From Uranotaenia lowii (lineage: Eukaryota; Arthropoda; Insecta; Diptera; Culicidae), in assembly GCF_029784155.1 (NCBI RefSeq), contig NC_073691.1:146322496-146386495 (forward strand): a stretch of DNA of 64,000 nt, in the 5' to 3' direction. The notes beneath the pieces are model-generated. The model was not told the DNA's origin and did no database searches. It worked only from the letters and a program-made list of their open reading frames with translations. Made by a program: the position numbers and the translations under genes. Positions 61,091-64,000 of the stretch are shown one piece after another. Numbering within the stretch: position 1 is the stretch's first letter; each line of letters starts with the position of its first letter.

Positions 61091-61825
61091 GGAGGCAGTT
61101 TTCTTTGTATATTCATCTATTCATCGTGTCAATCGTTATGAAACACTGAGTGATTTTTAGTTTCTACAGATCGTTAGACTCCTCGAGTACTAGACATGAT
61201 TTTTTTCAAATATTTCTCCTTGTTTATCTGCAAAAAATACAGGCGAGACTTGTCCACAAAAGGTTGCTGGCTGAAAACCTGCCAGGTGATCGCTAAAGAG
61301 TTCGTTTGGCTGTCCATTACGAAATTTTTCAAAATATCTCCCCACTATCAGTACAAATATTTTGCGCTCGATTTGACCACCGTATTTTGTTACTTTACCG
61401 GTGGACAGCTTTTCTACCTTGTGGAAATAAATTCAGGCCTTTGTATTAGTCACTAGTCGAACCAGATAGAAAAATTTATGTTTTTATCACTTCCTCTATT
61501 GATATTTTCGGATTGAGTTTGAAAACCCCTCTCGCATTCCTTAATTTCATGGAATTAAATAGCTTTTTTTAGCTCACTATTGGATCATTAAGGACTTTTT
61601 TAACGAGTGCTTATGTGAACTTTGGTCGAATAGTTGAATTCCTGCTGTTTCGGGTCTCCCACTGGGACTTCCCTGGATTTATCTCGATCCTGTCCATAAA
61701 AAAATTGTCAATGAACTTCAGTATTGGTAAACCCACTTGACAGATTTTACCAAATTTTTCACACGTACACATTACATTCAGCTTCACTGAAAATTTCATC
61801 AATTTTCATCTATGCTTTCAAAAGT
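61091..61825. other. Intergenic DNA, nothing recognised
   Basis: Short ORFs only; none with family motifs. Confidence 0.4.
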
Positions 61826-63650
61826 TAAAGGGTGTCCACGATGAAATTGCCACACTATGAAATTTCTGTAAGTTTTTAACCGTTGGGTGGAATTTAATAA
61901 AATTTGGGTGGATTTAGTTCATAGTGCATTGTTTACATACTGCAAGTTTTAAAGTCCTGTTATCAAAACTTGCGGAAATGGAGTCGAAAGAACAGCTCGT
62001 GCTTGATAAAATCTTGCGCATTCATCACGAGAACAAGGATCTCTCCCATCGTTTCATCGCTAAGACGTTGAGAATTGCGAATTCCACGGTGTCGCGAGTG
62101 ATTAAGCGGTTCGAGGAACGATTCGGAAGCCCAGAAGTGAAGGAAAAAGCATTCCGTACAACATCAAAAATCACAACCGCGAAGTTGGGGCCTTCAACCG
62201 AAACCCGAACGCCGCCGTTCGGGATGTGGCTAAGAAGCTGCACCTAAGCCGAAGTTTTGTCCAGAAGGCCAAAACTAAGGCTGGGCTTCGAATCTTCAAG
62301 GTATAAGAGGCCTCTAATCGCAACGAGAAGCAGAACAAGTCCGCCAAAACCCGTGCCAGGAAGTTGTACCTCAACATGCTGACGAAAGTTGAATACTGCA
62401 TTATGGACGACGAAACTTATGAGAAGGCCAACTTCAAACAGATCCCCGGCGATCTGTTTTTCACGGCCAAGGATAAGTTTAGCGTTCCGGAGCATGTCCG
62501 CACTTAGAAGATGTCCAAATTTGCGTATAAATTCCTGGTTTAGCAAGCCATCTGCACGTGCGGGAAGCGGAGTGCACCTTTCGTGACCAAGGACACGATG
62601 AACGGACAGGTGTACACGAAGAGTGCCTCCTGATAAGGGGTCGGGTCTCGAGTCGTAAGAGAAGGGATCAGGCCCCTTATCAACAAGAGGAGAGGTACAA
62701 GTGGTCACCTCAAGTCATTACGAGGAGAGGTCAGATTTCAAGTCGTTAAAGGAGAGATCGGGCCTTGAATCGTGCAGAGGAGAGGTAAACTTCGAGTCGA
62801 TGCGAGGAGGGGTCGGATCTCGAGTCGTTAGAGGAGAGATCAGGCCTCAAGTCGCGAAGAGGAGAGGTTTGTGTGGGAATCACGAGTCATTGCGAGGAGA
62901 TGTCGGTTCTCAAGTCGTTAGAGGAGAGTTCAGGCGTCGAGTCGTAAGGATGAGGTTTTGCTGAAAGTGGTCTCGTTAATGAGTATTGCCTTGGAGCGCA
63001 TTAGCGCGAATAGACCTCCCACTATCGAAGCATAGTGTACTAAATAGTTCGAGGTGGGAACTAGGTCTGCGGACCCAGGTGGAGTTTAGGGAGTAGGGGG
63101 TATACACGGAGTATATCATGAGTCTTCCCATTGTACCCATGGACCCACAGTAGCAAACTGAGGGGACGCGGTGGCTCGCCGTTCCTTGGAATACAATCCG
63201 TAAACCGGGATTTACCACCTGTGGTTACCAACTGAAAAAAAAAAGTTGCGGCTGCTTCCTCTCCTGAAGGCCCATAACGTCCCAACAATCTTCTGGCCGG
63301 ATTTGGCCTCATGCCACTACTCCGGACTGCGGACAATAAGATCAATTTCGTGTCGAAAATGTTCAGCCCTCCCAACACTCCGGAACTCCGCCCCATCGAG
63401 AAGTATTCGGCGATTATGAAGCAGCACCTTCTAAAACGACCTAATGTAGTGAAGACAGTCGAGGAACTGAAGAAAGTATGGGTTTACATGCGAAAAACGG
63501 TTGATTCACAGGTTGTGCAGAATCTTATGGCGGGGGTTGAGGCCAAGGTGCGGGCATTTGCGTATGGACTGTAAATTAAATACGAGTAAAATGGTAAAAT
63601 GAAGTTTAATAGTTATTTTTCAATCCTTGAAAATTTGATGGCAAACGGAG
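61826..63650 (+). mobile_element. DD37E transposon remnant, second subfamily, split by an R1-like 3' fragment
   Basis: Same family as the 30.1-kb copy, starting AGGGTGTCCACGATGAAATT. The transposase begins at 61979, MESKEQLVLDKILRIHHENK, with helix-turn-helix FIAKTLRIANSTVSRVIKRFEER. Then, broken by frameshifts, MDDETYEKANFKQ at about 62403 and, after the insert at 62637-63242, TIFWPDLASCHYS (about 63285) and NPPN-like SPPNTPELRPIEKYSAIMKQHLLKRP (about 63370), then VVQNLMAGVEAKVRAFAYGL and a stop at 63574. The D-to-E spacing in the intact parts fits DD37E. Inactive. Confidence 0.78.
62637..63242 (+). repeat. Inserted R1-like 3' UTR fragment with degenerate minisatellite and A-tail
   Basis: Breaks the DD37E copy between GAGTGCCTCC and GGCTGCTTCC. 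The left part (62640-62960) repeats TCGAGTCGTTAGAGGAGAG and GGTCRGRTCTC with variation about every 35-45 bp; the right part is unique sequence ending in AACTGAAAAAAAAAA (63228-63242). The TCGAGTCGTTAGAGGAGA word also occurs at the 3' end of the R1-like element at 16.66 kb, so this is probably a 5'-truncated 3' UTR of that family. Clean target duplication not seen. Confidence 0.7.
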
Positions 63651-64000
63651 GAAAACTAGAATTTTGCGAGTAAATTGTGTGTGTGTTGTGTAAGAAAGAC
63701 TTATCTTGGAGCCCGAACCCGGTCGACAAAAAAGGTTATTTTGAATTGTGTTGATTGTGTCACCGTTTTTTTTCCTTAATTTTAAACGTATTTATTTTCG
63801 AAAGGTAAATAAGTATTATACGTTTTGATTAAAATCCTGAAATTGCTTGCATTTAAGGAAAAAAATAAAAGCAACATTAAATATTAAGTTTGTACTACAA
63901 ATATAAAGTCGAGATTGATGCTCTGGATCCAATGATTGCAAAAAAAATAAGTATGTTCGCTTGACCCATCAATTTTTGTTTGTTCTTCTCGAGAAAACGG
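63651..64000. other. AT-rich intergenic DNA at the right edge, nothing recognised
   Basis: A short (GT)n patch at 63678-63692; otherwise no supported feature. Confidence 0.4.

Noticed and set aside
62701..62964. ORF with repeated ESLRGDVGSQVVRGE-like phrases
   Set aside because: It is the minisatellite of an inserted R1-like 3' UTR, not a gene.

Overview
This is a TE-rich insect nuclear window, most likely from a culicine mosquito. The signs are a Gli-family gene with an insect Ci layout, several DD37E mariner-type transposons of the mosquito ITmD37E kind, R1-, RTE-, Jockey- and Penelope-type retroelements, tRNA-derived SINEs, and an AT-rich intergenic space full of inverted-repeat elements and degenerate simple repeats. 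I cannot fix the species. There are no bacterial features, no operons, no CRISPR array and no confident stand-alone tRNA or rRNA gene.

Only two host genes can be read with confidence. (1) At the left edge, on the + strand, are the last four coding exons of cubitus interruptus (Ci/Gli, 1-3398): five C2H2 fingers, the PKA-site cluster and the C-terminal activation region. (2) On the - strand, converging on it, is an SLC26-type anion transporter spread over 15 kb (22259-7146). Its four exons join in phase to a 624-codon protein with a C-terminal STAS domain. Two further isolated exon-like blocks (6037-6180 -, 58801-58901 +) are weak candidates.

The 10.8-kb second intron of the SLC26 gene is a nest of elements. 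An R1-type LINE was split by a Transib DNA transposon (9804-15583) whose termini start with CACAGTG, the heptamer used by RAG recombination signals, and which made a 5-bp target duplication CATGG. The Transib then received an ORF1-only retroelement with poly(A) and a 7-bp duplication inside its transposase. Its right terminal repeat received a chimeric retrocopy: a dead UBE2Q (E2 enzyme) cDNA joined to the polypurine tract and 3' LTR of an LTR retroelement. RTE and DD37E remnants follow. The first intron holds a 1.8-kb palindromic element with CACTA-like ends and a TTA duplication.

From 22.4 kb to the right edge I see no certain gene. This part holds DD37E copies (24.1, 30.1 and 61.8 kb), an RTE copy split by a Jockey element (35-37.7 kb), several MITE/foldback elements, three SINE insertions with clear target duplications, a mini-me-like microsatellite-bearing element (47.4-49.4 kb), a 1.5-kb symmetric array of heptamer repeats (44.9-46.4 kb), TTGACAAAA/TTTACAAAA-type simple repeats (54-58 kb) and a Penelope-type fragment (59.6-60.1 kb).

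The best candidates for something undescribed are the UBE2Q-LTR chimera, the ORF1-only element, the long-TIR Transib, and the symmetric heptamer/120-bp array. All calls were made by reading; no database search was run.
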